A stretch of DNA of 64,000 nucleotides, taken from NCBI RefSeq assembly GCF_000186865.1, contig NW_008705568.1, positions 1,339,506 to 1,403,505 on the forward strand. Reading direction: 5' to 3'. A program made the position numbers and the translations under genes. The notes under the pieces were generated by a model. The model saw only the letters and a list, made by a program, of their open reading frames with translations. It ran no database searches and was not told the DNA's origin. This document shows positions 1-10,685 of the stretch, in pieces (the first letter of the stretch is position 1; each line of letters begins with the position of its first letter). This DNA is from Aureococcus anophagefferens (taxonomy: Eukaryota > Sar > Pelagophyceae > Pelagomonadales > Pelagomonadaceae).

Positions 1-3000
1 GTCCGTACTCCGACCGAGCTTGTTGTTCTCGTAGGTGACGCGCACCGGGAAGCGCGCCTGGCTGTTGCCGTCCGGGTCGCAGGAGATGAACGAGGGTACG
101 GGGGTCGGCTGGATGGAGGGGAGCGGCGTGGGAAACCCGGTCGGAGATGCCGACGGAAGCGCCGACGGGCTCGGAGTGGGGGTGGGCGACGCGGACGGCG
201 TCGACGACGGCGCGAAGCTGCGGCTCGGCGTGGGAGCGTGTGTCGGGACCTGCAAGGGGAGCCGCGGTAAGAATAGGATGCCTCTCGAATGAATTTTGCG
301 CGAGACGCCGGTCCGCGCCGACGCGGGAATAGGCGTGGGAGATCCAGTCGGCATCCGGGTAGGACTGGCGCTCGGACTCGACGACGGAGCGCTCGTGGGA
401 GATCCAGTCGGCGTCCCACTGGGACTCGCGCTGGGACTCGCACTCGGCGTATTCGTCGGCAGGAAGCTCGGCGCGGCCGTCGGGGCGTGCGTGGGAACCT
501 ACCGAAATGAGTCAACGCTGCGTCAGTGAGATGCGCTACGCTCACCGATGCGGGTATGCGGGTAGGACCCGGCGACGGGAACAAGCTAGGATAGCTTGTG
601 GGAGCCGCTTTCGGCTCGGCCGTCGGACACGCAGACGGACTCGCCGACGGACTCGACGACGGAGCACCGCTGGGCTCGGCGGTCGTCGGCGAGCGCGTCG
701 GCGCCGGCGTGTGGCTCACCTCAAAGTCCGCGGAATCGCCGACTTCCGGAGCGTCCTCGCAGACGACATCGAGCGTGTAATCGTCGACCTGCGCCGCGTC
801 CGCGACGTTGACCTCGCTGTCGCCGTCGTTGGCCACGCCCGTCTGCGTCGCGACGACTTCGCCGTCGCGCAGCGCGACCGTCACCTGGACCGTCGCGCAG
901 GCGTCGGCGCTGCCGCGGTACGTCCACGTCGTCTCGCATGCGAGGCCCGCGACGCACGTCCAGCCCGTGCCGATGCTCTCGATCTGGATGAAGGTCGCGG
1001 TCGGCGCGCTGGAGGGCAGGGCGCTGGGGCTGCTCGACGGATGCGGGCTCGGCGCGCCGGAGGGCGGGGAGCTCGGGGACGAGGACGGCGCGGGCGTTGG
1101 GTGGGCCGAAGGTGTCGCGGAGGGAGTCGCCGAAGGCGGTGGAGACGGCGCACCGGTTGGGTGCGCGGACGGACGCGAGCTGGGGAGCGTGGTGGGACAA
1201 CCAGAAGGCGCGCTCGAAGGGATCCCGCTCGGTGCCGCCGTCGTAGGCGTCTCCGAGGGCGCCGGACTGGGCGCCCCCGACGGCGCGCTCGACGGCCCCG
1301 CCGACGGAGGCGAAGTCGGCGCGGCCGAGGGACACGCGCTGGGTGCTGCTGTCGTTGGCGTTTCCGTAGGAGCGCTGAATGGCTGCGCGCTGGGCGCGCT
1401 CGACGGCGCGCCGCTCGGCGTTGCTGACGGAATCGAGGAAGGCGCCGCCGACGGCGCGGGCAGCGGTTGGACGGTGGGAAGCGGAACCGGCTCGGCCGAC
1501 GGCGGCGACGTCGGCGCGTAGGACGGCGCGGGACTCCTCGGGACGATCGTCGGCTGCGGCAACCTAGAGAGACGGGATGCGTTGGCCTGCCCGGGCGCGG
1601 GACGCCGGAGCTCGCGGCGCGTCGGTGGGCTCCTCGGACGGCGCCGGCGTCGGAAAGTACGACGGCGAGCTCGTGGGTGCCCCCGAAGGCGGCAGCGAGG
1701 GACTCGGCGACGGGTGGGGCGTCGGCAGCGGCGTCGGCAGCGGCGTCGGCTGCGGCGTCGGCTGCGGCGTCGGCTGCGGCGTCGGAGCCGGCGTCGGGAC
1801 CGGCGTCGGGACCTGGGCGCGCCGGTCACCGAAAGCAGTCCGCGTCCGAAGGCGCGGGGCGCGCGCGGGCGTCGGCGCGGGCGTCGGGAGCGGCGTGGGC
1901 CGGGGCGTCGGCGCCGTCGACGGCGCGGGCGTCGTCGGCGCGGCCGTCGACGGCCGCCGCGTCGCCGTCGGCGAGAGGCTCGGCGCGGCCGTCGGGTACT
2001 TGGACCAGGGCGCGCAGACGTTCTCGTACCAGAGCAGCGTGTCGTCCTTCGACGCCGCGGTGAGGACGTCGACGTCGCCGTCGCCGTCGACGTCCTCGCC
2101 AAAGACGAACGCGGGCCCGTCCTTGCCGTCGGCGACGACGTGCTCGGCGAAGGACATGGCGCCGTCGTTCTCGTACCAGGCGACCGCGTCGTCGGTGTAG
2201 AGCGCGAGCGCGACCTGGGCAGCACAAGGGTGATTCAACGTCGCTTCAACGTGAGTGTTCCGCGCGCGCGCGTAACGAAAAACACATCCACGCTTCGAGA
2301 CCGTTCCGAGAGATGATCGCTCGTCCAAAAATCAGCCGAAACGAGTGGAAAACGGCCGAGATATGAGCCTTTGAAGTTGGGAATTTCGCTCTCTTGTGCT
2401 GCCCCGAGCGCGACGTCGACGTCGCCGTCGCCGTCGAAGTCCGCGGGGAAGAGGAACCGCGCGCCCGGCGCGTGCGCGTCGATGACCCGCTCCGCGAGGC
2501 CGACGGGCGCGCCGCCGTCGTTCTCGTACCAGGACGCCGTGTCGCCCTGCATGCACGCGGAGAGCACGTCCACGTCGCCGTCGCCGTCCTGGTCGCGGCC
2601 GTAGACCTGCGGCGCGCGGCGCGTTCCCCCCCCCGGCCGAGGATCCCTCGAGCCCCGGGGCGCGGCCGCGGACGAAGCGCGCGCCGCCGCAGAGCGTCGT
2701 GACGACGCGCTCCGCGAAGGACTGGGCCCCGTCGTTCTCGTACCACGCGACCGTGTCGTCGTCGGTGGACGCCGACAGCACGTCGACGTCGCCGTCGCCG
2801 TCGACGTCGACGGCGAAGACGGCGTAGACGCCGTCGGCCGCCGCCTCGACGACGGCCTTGGAGAAGGCCTCGGCGTCGTTCGCGTACCAGGCGACGGCGT
2901 CGTCGTCCATGTTCGCGGCGAGCGCGTCGACGTCGCCGTCGCCGTCGACGTCGACGGCGTAGATCTGCTTCACGCCCGCCGCGGCGCCGTCGATGGCCCG

Positions 3001-6000
3001 GCCGCAGGCGAAGCTCAGCTGGCCGTCGTTGGCGCACCAGGCGACCTCGTCGCCGTTCGTCGCTCCGTAGACGAGGTCCCAGTCGCCGTCGCCGTCGACG
3101 TCGGCGGCCCAGATGGACGCGGGCTTGGCGACGCCCGCGTCGACGACGACGCGCTCCGTGAAGGACTCGGCGCCGTCGTTCTCCCACCAGGCGATGACGT
3201 CGTCGCTCTGCTCAGCGACGACGAAGTCGACGTCGCCGTCGCCGTCCGCGTCGAACGCGAACCTGGCGGCCGACGGGTGCGCCCGACGTCCGAGGCCCGC
3301 GCCTCCGTCGGTTCCCACTCGGTTCGGCCCGGTTGTGGACGAGCGATCGTCTCTCGACGCGCGGGCGCTCGCTCCGGAACGAACGCGCGCGGAGCGCTCG
3401 CGTCGAATCACCCCTCGTCGGCCCCGGCGGCGAACGCGAACGCGGAATTGTCGCACGCGTCGTCGACGAGGTGCTCGGCGAAGGCGACCTCGCCGCAGAG
3501 CGCCATCGTCGGCCGCGCGCTCGGCGGCGCCGTCGCGCAGTCGTTCTCGTACCACGCGACCGTGTCGTCGTTGTAGGACGCCGAGAGTGCGTCGATGTCG
3601 CCGTCGCCGTCGACGTCGATGGCGTAGACGGAGCGGGCACCGTCCGCCGAGTCGGCGATGACGCGCTCCGTGAAAGACTGCGAGCCGTCGTTCTCGTACC
3701 ACGCGACCGTGTCGTCGCCGATGGACGCCGAGAGCGCGTCGACGTCGCCGTCGCCGTCGACGTCGATCGCGAGGACGGAGAGGGCGTAGTCGGCGAGCGT
3801 CGTGATGATGCGCTCGGTGAAAGACTGGGACCCGTCGTTCTCGTACCACGCGACGGTGTCGTCGAGGCCGGAGGCCGAGAGCGCGTCGACGTCGCCGTCG
3901 CCGTCGACGTCGATCGCGAAGACGGAGTAGGCGCCGTCCGCCGAGTTTGTAATGACACGCTGCGTGAAGGACTGGGAGCCGCCGTTCTCGTACCACGCGA
4001 CCGTGTCGTCGTTGTAGGACGCCGACAGCGCGTCGACGTCGCCGTCACCGTCGAGATCGATCGCGAAGACGGAGAGGGCGTTGTCGGGTGTGCCGACGAC
4101 GTACTCCGTGAAGGACTCGGACCCGTCGTTCTCGTACCACGCGACCGTGTCGTCGAGGCCGGAGGCCGACAGCGCGTCCGCGTCGCCGTCGCCGTCGACG
4201 TCGATCGCGAAGACGGAGTAGGCGCCGTCCGCCGAGTTTGTAATGACACGCTGCGTGAAGGACTGGGAGCCGTCGTTCTCGTACCACGCGACCGTGTCGT
4301 CGTTGTAGGACGCCGAGAGCGCGTCGACGTCGCCGTCGCCGTCGAGATCGATCGCGAAGACGGAGAGGGCGTTGTCGGGTGTGCCGACGACGTACTCCGT
4401 GAAGGACTCGGACCCGTCGTTCTCGTACCACGCGACCGTGTCGTCGAGGCCGGAGGCCGACAGCGCGTCCGCGTCGCCGTCGCCGTCGACGTCGATCGCG
4501 AAGACTGAGATGGTGCCGTCCGCCGAGTTCGTGATGACGCGCCCGGAGAACGAGACGCTCGCGCAGTTGGCCGTCGGCCGCGGCGTCGGCGTCGCCGTCG
4601 GCGCGTGCGTGCCGCAGTCGTTCTCGTACCACGCGACCGTGTCGTCGTCGATGGACGCCGACAGCGCGTCGACGTCGCCGTCGCCGTCGACGTCGATGGC
4701 GTAGACGGCGATGGCACCGTCCGCCGAGTTCGTGATCTCACGCTCAGTGAAGGACTCGGACCCGTCGTTCTCGTACCAGGCGACCGTGTTGTCGAAGTAG
4801 GACGCCGACAGCGCGTCGACGCCGCCGTTGCCGTCGACGTCGATCGCGAAGACGGAGTAGGCGTAGTCCGCCGAGTTCGTGATGACGCGCTCGGTGAAAG
4901 CCTCGGACCCGTCGTTCTCGTACCACGCGACAGTATCGTCCAAGGCGGACGCCGACAGCGCGTCGACGTCGCCGTCGCCGTCGACGTCCATCGCGTAGAC
5001 GGAGACGGCGCCGTCCGCCGTGTTCGTGATGACGCGCTGCGTGAAGGACTGGGACCCGTCGTTCTCGTACCACGCGACCGTGTCGTCGTCCCAGATCGCG
5101 GAAAGCGCGTCCGTGTCGCCGTCGCCGTCGACGTCGATGGCGAAGACCCAGATGGTGGCGTCCGCCGAGTCCGTGATCACGCGCGCGGTGAAGGACTCGG
5201 ACCCGTCGTTCTGGTACCACGCGACCGTGTCGTCATACTGCACTGCCGCGAGCGCGTCGACGTCGCCGTCGCCGTCGACGTCGATCGCGAAGACGCAGCG
5301 GACGCCGTCCGCCGCGTTCTTGATGACGCGCGCCGCGAACGCTTGCGATCCGTCGTTCTCGTGCCACCTGACCGTGTCGTCGTAGGAGGACGCCGACAGC
5401 ACGTCGACGTCGCCGTCGCCGTCGACGTCGATCGCGAAGACGGAGAAGGCGCCATCCGCCGAGTTCGTGATGACGCGCTTCGTGAAGGACTCGGACCCGT
5501 CGTTCTCGTACCACGCGACGGTGTCGTCGTCGCGGGACGCCGACAGCACGTCGACGTCGCCGTCGCCGTCGACGTCGAACGCGAAGACTTGTCTCACGAC
5601 GTCCGCCAGCGTCGTTATGACGGTCTTCGTGAACGAGACGCTCGCGCAGTTGGCCGTCGGCCGCGGCGTCGGCGTCGCCGTCGGCGCGTGCGTGCCGCAG
5701 TCGTTCTCGTACCACGCGACCGTGTCGTCGTCGCCCGACGCCGACAGCGCGTCGACGTCGCCGTCGCCGTCGACGTCGAGCGCGAAGACGGATTTGGCGC
5801 CATTTGCCAGCGTCGTGATGATGTGTTCGGTGAAGGACTGGGAGCCGTCGTTCTCGTACCACGCGACCGTGTCGTCGTCGCCCGACGCCGACAGCGCGTC
5901 GACGTCGCCGTCGCCGTCGACGTCGAGCGCGAAGACGGAGTAGGCGGCGTCCGCCGAGTTTGTGATGACGCGCTCGGTGAAGGACTCGGTCCCGTCGTTC

Positions 6001-7055
6001 TCGTACCACGCGACCGTGTCGTCGAGCTGGGACGCCGAGAGCGCGTCGACGTCGCCGTCGCCGTCGACGTCGAGCGCGAAGACGGAGCGGGCGAAGTCCG
6101 CGAGTGCCGTGATGATGCGCTGCGTGAAGGACTGGGACCCGTCGTTCTCGTACCAGGCGACCGTGTCGTCGACCCCGGACGCCGAGAGCGCGTCGACGTC
6201 GCCGTCGCCGTCGACGTCGATCGCGAAGACGGAGTGGGCGGCGTCGGCGGCGGCGCTGATGACGTGCGCCGCGAAGACGGAGGAGGCGCCGCAGTCCTCG
6301 GAGCCGCCGTAGAAGGTCGCCCCGCTGTCGTACGCGTCGTCGTGCGCGACGCACGCGAGCTCGAGCGTCGCGCAGTCCCAGCTCCCGCCGCTCCCGTAAG
6401 CGGCGACGCCGGCCGAGCTCGGGTCGTCGAGGCACCAGTACGAGCCGTCCACGGTCCCGTCGCAGTAGGTCTGGACCTGGGCGAGGCTGTTGCAGTCGGC
6501 GCCGCCGAGCGTCACGGCGCACGAGCACGCCTCCGCCGGGCCGCTCTCGTACCACTCGACGTCGTCGCCGACGTACGTCGCCGACAGCGCGTCGACGTCG
6601 CCGTCGCCGTCGACGTCGACGGCGTAGACGGAGCGGGCGCCGTCCGCCGAGTTCGTGATGACGCGCTCCGTGAAGGACTGGGAGCCGTCGTTCTCGTACC
6701 ACGCGACGGTGTCGTCGCTGTAGGACGCCGACAGCGCGTCGACGTCGCCGTCGCCGTCGACGTCGATCGCGAAGACGGAGCCGGCGTTGTCCGCCGAGTC
6801 GGTGATGACGCGCTCGGCGAAGGACTGGGAGCCGTCGTTGTCGTACCACGCGACCGTGTCGTCGTTGGTAGACGCCGACAGCACGTCGACGTCGCCGTCG
6901 CCGTCGACGTCGATGGCGAAGACGGCATGGGCGTAGTCCGCCGAGTCGGTGACGACGCGCTCGGCGAACGCGACGCTCGCGCAGGTCTGGGCCGCGGCGC
7001 CGGCGGCGAACCAGAGGAGCGCGCCGAGCGGCTGGAACCGCCCCCGGCGCGCCAT
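1..7055 (-). CDS. Secreted multi-propeller FG-GAP/VCBS repeat protein (3' end beyond window)
   Basis: Starts at 7055 with a hydrophobic signal peptide ([19 protein letters not shown]...AQT). It then carries 28 blades of about 49 residues with the signature [15 protein letters not shown]; the D-x-D-x-D-G loops resemble calcium-binding FG-GAP/VCBS blades. Cys/Pro/Thr linkers at about 5645-5701, 4562-4618 and 3473-3540 divide them into four blocks of seven, as expected for four seven-blade beta-propellers. An 84-residue Cys-rich insert (about 6290-6540) interrupts block 1. Downstream of about 2030 the protein becomes a Ser/Thr/Pro stalk that also holds an Ig-like segment (about 720-1000). Introns: 3441-3263 and 2414-2215 (introners), 2673-2607 (GT-AG), and less certain ones near 1563-1610, 510-590 and 250-300. 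Probably an extracellular adhesion or cell-surface protein; ligand unknown. The plus-strand [15 protein letters not shown] ORFs are antisense shadows. Confidence 0.85.
2215..2406 (-). mobile_element. Introner element, family A (192 bp)
   Basis: TIRs related to CTGGGCAGCACAAG at both ends. The 8-bp target duplication, GTCGCGCT in gene sense, is at 2407-2414 and 2207-2214. Spliced as 2414-2215 (GT donor from the target copy, CAG acceptor from the TIR) it removes exactly 200 nt and restores ...[12 protein letters not shown] in frame. Confidence 0.93.
2607..2673 (-). other. Short GT-AG intron (67 nt)
   Basis: Needed to join ...GGARF to [13 protein letters not shown] in the propeller gene. The donor GTCCGCGGCCGC and the exon start GTCTACGGCCGC are nearly identical (10 of 12), so it may be an old introner that has lost its interior; this last point is inference. 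Confidence 0.7.
3263..3433 (+). mobile_element. Decayed, GC-enriched family A introner
   Basis: The core (gttcggcccggttgtggacg) is a diverged copy of the family A centre. A perfect 8-bp duplication ACGCGAAC (gene sense GTTCGCGT) flanks it at 3255-3262 and 3434-3441. Splicing 3441-3263 on the minus strand restores [18 protein letters not shown]. The TIRs have drifted strongly and the element is 171 bp instead of 192. It lies in reverse orientation relative to the gene. Confidence 0.85.
3941..4522. repeat. Tandem duplication of a two-blade unit (period 291 bp)
   Basis: Sequence around 4080 (gttgtcgggtgtgccgac) recurs 291 bp later at 4371 with long near-identical flanks. 291 bp is 97 codons, exactly two blades, so blades 15-16 were copied into 17-18 of propeller 3. 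The near-identity suggests a recent event. Outer limits are approximate. Confidence 0.8.
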
Positions 7056-7176
7056 CGTCTGCGCTTCTTATTGGAGTTTCATCCAATGGTTTCATCGAAG
7101 GTTGATCACGCAGATTCGGGGTTGTGGGTGACGTGCTGAACCTCGAACTTCGACAACAGTGACGCTCTTGAACAAA
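7056..7176. promoter_or_regulatory. Short divergent intergenic region (putative bidirectional promoter)
   Basis: About 120 bp separate the start codons of the propeller gene (-) and the plastid translocator (+). It is AT-richer than its surroundings. No recognisable TATA or other element; the promoter role is inferred only from the head-to-head layout. Confidence 0.4.
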
Positions 7177-8379
7177 ATGAGCACAATGCGAACCATCCTG
7201 TGCAGCGCGGCGCTGCTCACTGCAGCCAATGCCTTCACAGCACCGGCGCGACGCCTGTCGACCGTGGCGCGGCGTGCGACCGTCGCCGAGTGGCGCGACG
7301 CCTGCGGCGACGGCGTCGTGAGCTACGCGGACTTTGGGCTGAGGCTCACGCCCTACCTGTCGAGCGCCTCGGCGGCGGACGTGGGCCGCGAGCCGGGCTC
7401 CTGCGACCCCTGGGACCCGAAGTCGCCCGAGTACTGCAGCCCGACGGCGCCGGCGAAGGAAAAAAAGACGCTCCGCCTCTTCGCGCTCTTCACTTTGTGG
7501 TACGCGCTCAACACGGGCTACAACATCGGCAACAAGATGGTCCTCAACGCCCTCCCCATCCCCTGGACGTCGGCGACCATCGAGCTCTTCTTCGGCCTGC
7601 CCTACGTGGGCCTGCTCTGGGCGAGCGGCCTCCGGAAGGCGCCGTCGCTCTCCGCGGCGAACGTGCGGACGCTCTGCCCGTCCGCGTTCTTCCTCGCGTG
7701 CACGCACGTCGCCGGCGTCATCTCCTTCGGCGCCGGCGCGATCTCCTTCACGCACATCCTCAAGGCGACGGAGCCCGTCTGGTCCGCGCTCATCTCCGCG
7801 GTCGTCTTCCGCGAGGTGCTCCCGCTGCCGGTGCTCGCGACGCTCGTGCCCATCATCGGCGGCGTCGGCCTCGCGTCGCTCAAGGAGCTGTCCTTCACGA
7901 CCGTGGGCTTCGTCGCCGGCACGCTGTCCGCGGTGACGTCCGCGTCCAAGGCCATCTTCTCGAAGAAGGTCCTCGACGGCAAGCCCCTCGGCAAGAACCT
8001 CACGCCGGCGAACATGTTCGCCGTGCTGACGATCCTCGGCTTCCTCATGATCCTGCCCGCGTCCCTCGCCGTCGAGGGCCCGGGGACCGTCGCGGCGGCC
8101 TGGGCCGCCGCGCGCGCGGACGGCCACTCGGCGCTCGAGCTCTGGGGCCTCCTCGGCGCGAGCGGCTTCCTCTACTACCTCTACAACGAGGTCGCCTTCC
8201 TCGCGCTCTCCGAGGTCGGCCCGCTCACGCACGCCGTGACGAACACGGTGAAGCGCGTCGTCATCATCCTCGCGTCCGTCGTCGTCTTCCAGACGCCCAT
8301 CACGCCGCTCGGCTGCCTCGGGTCCGGCGTCGCCATCGCCGGCGCGCTCCTCTACTCCCTCGCCAAGCGCAAGTACTAG
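7177..8379 (+). CDS. Plastid triose-phosphate/phosphate translocator family protein
   Basis: 400 residues, intronless. The N-terminus is a signal peptide ending in AANAF|TAPARR, the Phe-containing cleavage motif of stramenopile bipartite plastid targeting, followed by a basic transit segment. From about residue 105 there are eight to ten hydrophobic segments typical of the TPT/NST drug-metabolite-transporter superfamily (starting LFALFTLWYALNTGYNIGNK; later SFTHILKATEPVWSALIS and the C-terminal Lys/Arg motif in TNTVKRVVIILASVVVF). It probably exchanges triose phosphate or a related C3/C6 phosphate for inorganic phosphate across a plastid membrane; substrate and membrane cannot be read from sequence. 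Start chosen at the ATG at 7177; a second in-frame ATG lies at 7186. Confidence 0.93.
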   Translation: MSTMRTILCSAALLTAANAFTAPARRLSTVARRATVAEWRDACGDGVVSYADFGLRLTPYLSSASAADVGREPGSCDPWDPKSPEYCSPTAPAKEKKTLRLFALFTLWYALNTGYNIGNKMVLNALPIPWTSATIELFFGLPYVGLLWASGLRKAPSLSAANVRTLCPSAFFLACTHVAGVISFGAGAISFTHILKATEPVWSALISAVVFREVLPLPVLATLVPIIGGVGLASLKELSFTTVGFVAGTLSAVTSASKAIFSKKVLDGKPLGKNLTPANMFAVLTILGFLMILPASLAVEGPGTVAAAWAAARADGHSALELWGLLGASGFLYYLYNEVAFLALSEVGPLTHAVTNTVKRVVIILASVVVFQTPITPLGCLGSGVAIAGALLYSLAKRKY

Positions 8380-8402
8380 CCGCCCCCCCGCCTAACTCCC
8401 CG

Positions 8403-9022
8403 CTAGGGCCGCGACGCGACGTGCGCGATGATCGCGTGGCAGAAGTCGACGAGGTCCGCGGGCGTGCGGCTCGACACGAGCGGGCCGTCGACGACGACGG
8501 CCGCGTCGACGAAGGTCGCGCCGGCGTTGACGACGTCGTCCTTGATGGCCGCGAAGGCCGTGCAGCGCCGGCCCTTGGCCACGGGGTCGCCCGTCGGAGT
8601 GGCGCGCGGAGGCAGATCGCCGCGACGCACTTGCCCGCCTCGACGCAGGCGACGACGGCCCGGAGCATGCCCGCGCTCCGCCGCATGTAGTCCGGCGCGA
8701 AGCCGCCGGGCAGCACGAGGCCGTCGAGCGCGGCGACGTCGAGGTCGTCGATCGCGACGTGCGACTTGACGGGGTAGCCGTACTTGCCCGTGTACTTCGT
8801 GCCGGCCGGGTGCGCGCCGACGACGAGCACCTCGGCGCCCTCCTCCTCGAGGCGCAGCTTCGGGAACGTGACCTCGAGGTCCTCGAAGGCGTAGTCGACG
8901 AAGATGGCGACGCGCTTCCCGAGCAGGCGCTGCGGGAACTCCATGACGAGGCTCGTCGGCACCGGCGGCGGCGCCGGCTCCTTGGCTCGAGCGAGGGGAA
9001 GGCCGTAAAAGTCGCCAGCCAT
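8403..9022 (-). CDS. DJ-1/PfpI family protein, frameshifted near the active site
   Basis: N-terminal two thirds reads as a PfpI/DJ-1 domain (KRVAIFVDYAFEDLEVTFP; DGLVLPGGFAPDYMRR; VEAGKCVAAIC, containing the nucleophile Cys). After AIC, which starts at 8620 on the minus strand, the frame runs into Arg-rich noise. The family-typical C-terminus (AKGRRCTAFAAIKDDVVNAG..VVVDGPLVSSRTPADLVDFCHAII) continues in another frame. The His-Gly-Pro segment that normally follows the nucleophile is missing, so this is a small deletion plus frameshift or an assembly error. No introner is present. It ends 24 bp from the convergent translocator gene. Confidence 0.8.
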
Positions 9023-9186
9023 GCAAGGAGCGTCGAGAGAAGCGGCGCGGTGCGAGCGCAGCAGTGCGAGCCTCGCGCCCAGCCTTTGCTGACCAAATTT
9101 TAGGTCGGCGTTGCACCGCGTATGGCGACGGTGCAGCCGCAGCCCAGCGTTGGGCACCCCTCCAGCCCCCCCTGCGCGCCACCGCC

Positions 9187-10574
9187 ATGCCGCCGAAGAA
9201 GAAGAAGAAGGGCCGCAAGTCGCGGTCGTCGACGCCCGGGGGCCAGGACACGGTGGGCGCGACGCTCAAGGCGCGCCTCGAGGAGGTGACCGCGGAGTAC
9301 GAGGCCGGCGTCGCCCGGCGCGAGGCGCTCGGCAAGGCGCGCCTCGAGCGCATGGAGGTCCTGGCGGCGCTGGAGGCGGAGGCGGAGCTGCGGCGGCGCG
9401 GGCAGGACGACGCCGGCGAGCGGGCGCTGGAGCGGCACGAGGAGGCGGTCTCCGACTTGGAGGGGAGAATCGACGAGCTGTCCGCGGAGCGCGCGACGCT
9501 CGAGGTCGAGCTCGGCGCGCTCGACCTCGCCGTGGGCACGAACGAGCGCCTGCGGCACGAGGTCTTCGACGCGCGGCGCGCCTTCGAGAAGGAGGACGGC
9601 CTCATGGGCGGCGAGGAGGCGCGCGTCAAGGAGGCGTCGTTCGAGATGCGGATGCAGATCGAGGGCCTGAGCCGCCGCACGCTCCGCGACCTGGACAGCG
9701 ACTACAAGGCGTCGGCGGAGCAGAACATCGAGCTCGAGGCGCGCACCGCCGCGGAGCACAACCGGGAGCTGAGCAAGCGCCTGGAGGCGCGGAGTTTGGA
9801 GGCCGTCGAGCTGCTGGCGGCGCAGTCGGGCCGCGCGAAGCGGCTCCGGGACACGCGCGTCGTCCGCGAGATGCTCGCCGACGCGAAGCGCGAGCACGAC
9901 GCGCGCATCGACAAGATCACGCGCCAGAAGGCGCGCGCGGAGTCGACGGCAGGGCAGGAAAAGAGAGCGAAATTCCCAACTTCAAAGGCTCCTATCTCGG
10001 CCGTTTTCCACTCGTTTCGGCTGATTTTTGGACGAGCGATCATCTCTTGGAACGGTCTCGAAGCGTGGATGCTTTTTCCGGAACGCGCGCGCGCGGAACA
10101 CCCACGTTGAAGCGAACTTGAATCTCTCTTTTCCTGCCCAGGTCGACGGCCATCGAGAAGAACGCGGACATCGCGGACGCGCACGCGGCGCTCCGCGCGG
10201 CGCAGCGCCAGCGCGACGTCGCCGTCGAGGCCGCGAAGCGCCTCGCTTATTTACACGCGAAGCTCGACCAGACGCGCGCGTCGACGGTGCGGCGGCGGTC
10301 GCGCGCGCTCGCGCTCGCGCGCGCGCTCGACAAGTGCGCGGTCGACTTCGAGGCGCGCGCGGCGCTCGGCGCGCCGCCGCCGACCATCGCCGTCGACGCC
10401 GACTACCCGCGCCTCGTCGACACGCCCACGCGCGCGCCGCGCGCGCTCGGCGACGACGAGGGCGACGCGTCCGCGACGACGGCGGACGACGACGACGACG
10501 ACGGCGGCGGCCTCGGCGGGGACCACTTCTCGAACCTCGCCTGCATCCGCATGTGGAACTCGCGCCTCGCGTAA
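9187..10574 (+). CDS. Coiled-coil protein with Lys-rich N-terminus
   Basis: Exons 9187-9941 and 10142-10574 give 395 residues. It begins MPPKKKKKGRKS, then about 250 residues of charged heptad-like sequence (ARLEEVTAEYEAGVARRE, EEARVKEASFEMRMQIEGLS), then an acidic Asp run and the end SNLACIRMWNSRLA. The layout resembles ciliary/basal-body coiled-coil proteins with a Lys-rich start, but no family can be assigned safely. The single intron is a family A introner; with it removed the reading is AEST|AIEKNADIADAHAALR. Confidence 0.8.
9950..10141 (+). mobile_element. Introner element, family A (192 bp)
   Basis: TIRs CAGGGCAGGAAAAG and CTTTTCCTGCCCAG. Target duplication GTCGACGG at 9942-9949 and 10142-10149. 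Intron 9942-10141 is GT-AG, 200 nt, phase 2. Best-preserved family A copy in the window. Confidence 0.96.
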
Positions 10575-10685
10575 AAGGACTCGGCGTGGACCGCGGGACA
10601 TGGTGCTGCCAAATTGACCTCGAATTGAAGTGCACTTTGAAGTTGCAAGAGTGGCAGAGCACTATCTGACTCCAGGAGCACTTGG

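Noticed and set aside
808..1521. Plus-strand Gly/Asp/Ala-rich ORF resembling a repeat protein
   Set aside because: Its reverse complement encodes the Ser/Thr/Pro stalk plus an Ig-like segment of the propeller protein.
4605..7139. Long plus-strand ORF with [13 protein letters not shown] repeats
   Set aside because: Antisense shadow of the propeller gene: the minus strand has a signal peptide, conserved blades and coherent introns.
10028..10669. ORFs starting [15 protein letters not shown].. (also near 2328, 13297, 17923, 18520 and 23297)
   Set aside because: Translation of the introner interior itself; the recurring peptide reflects element copies, not a protein family.
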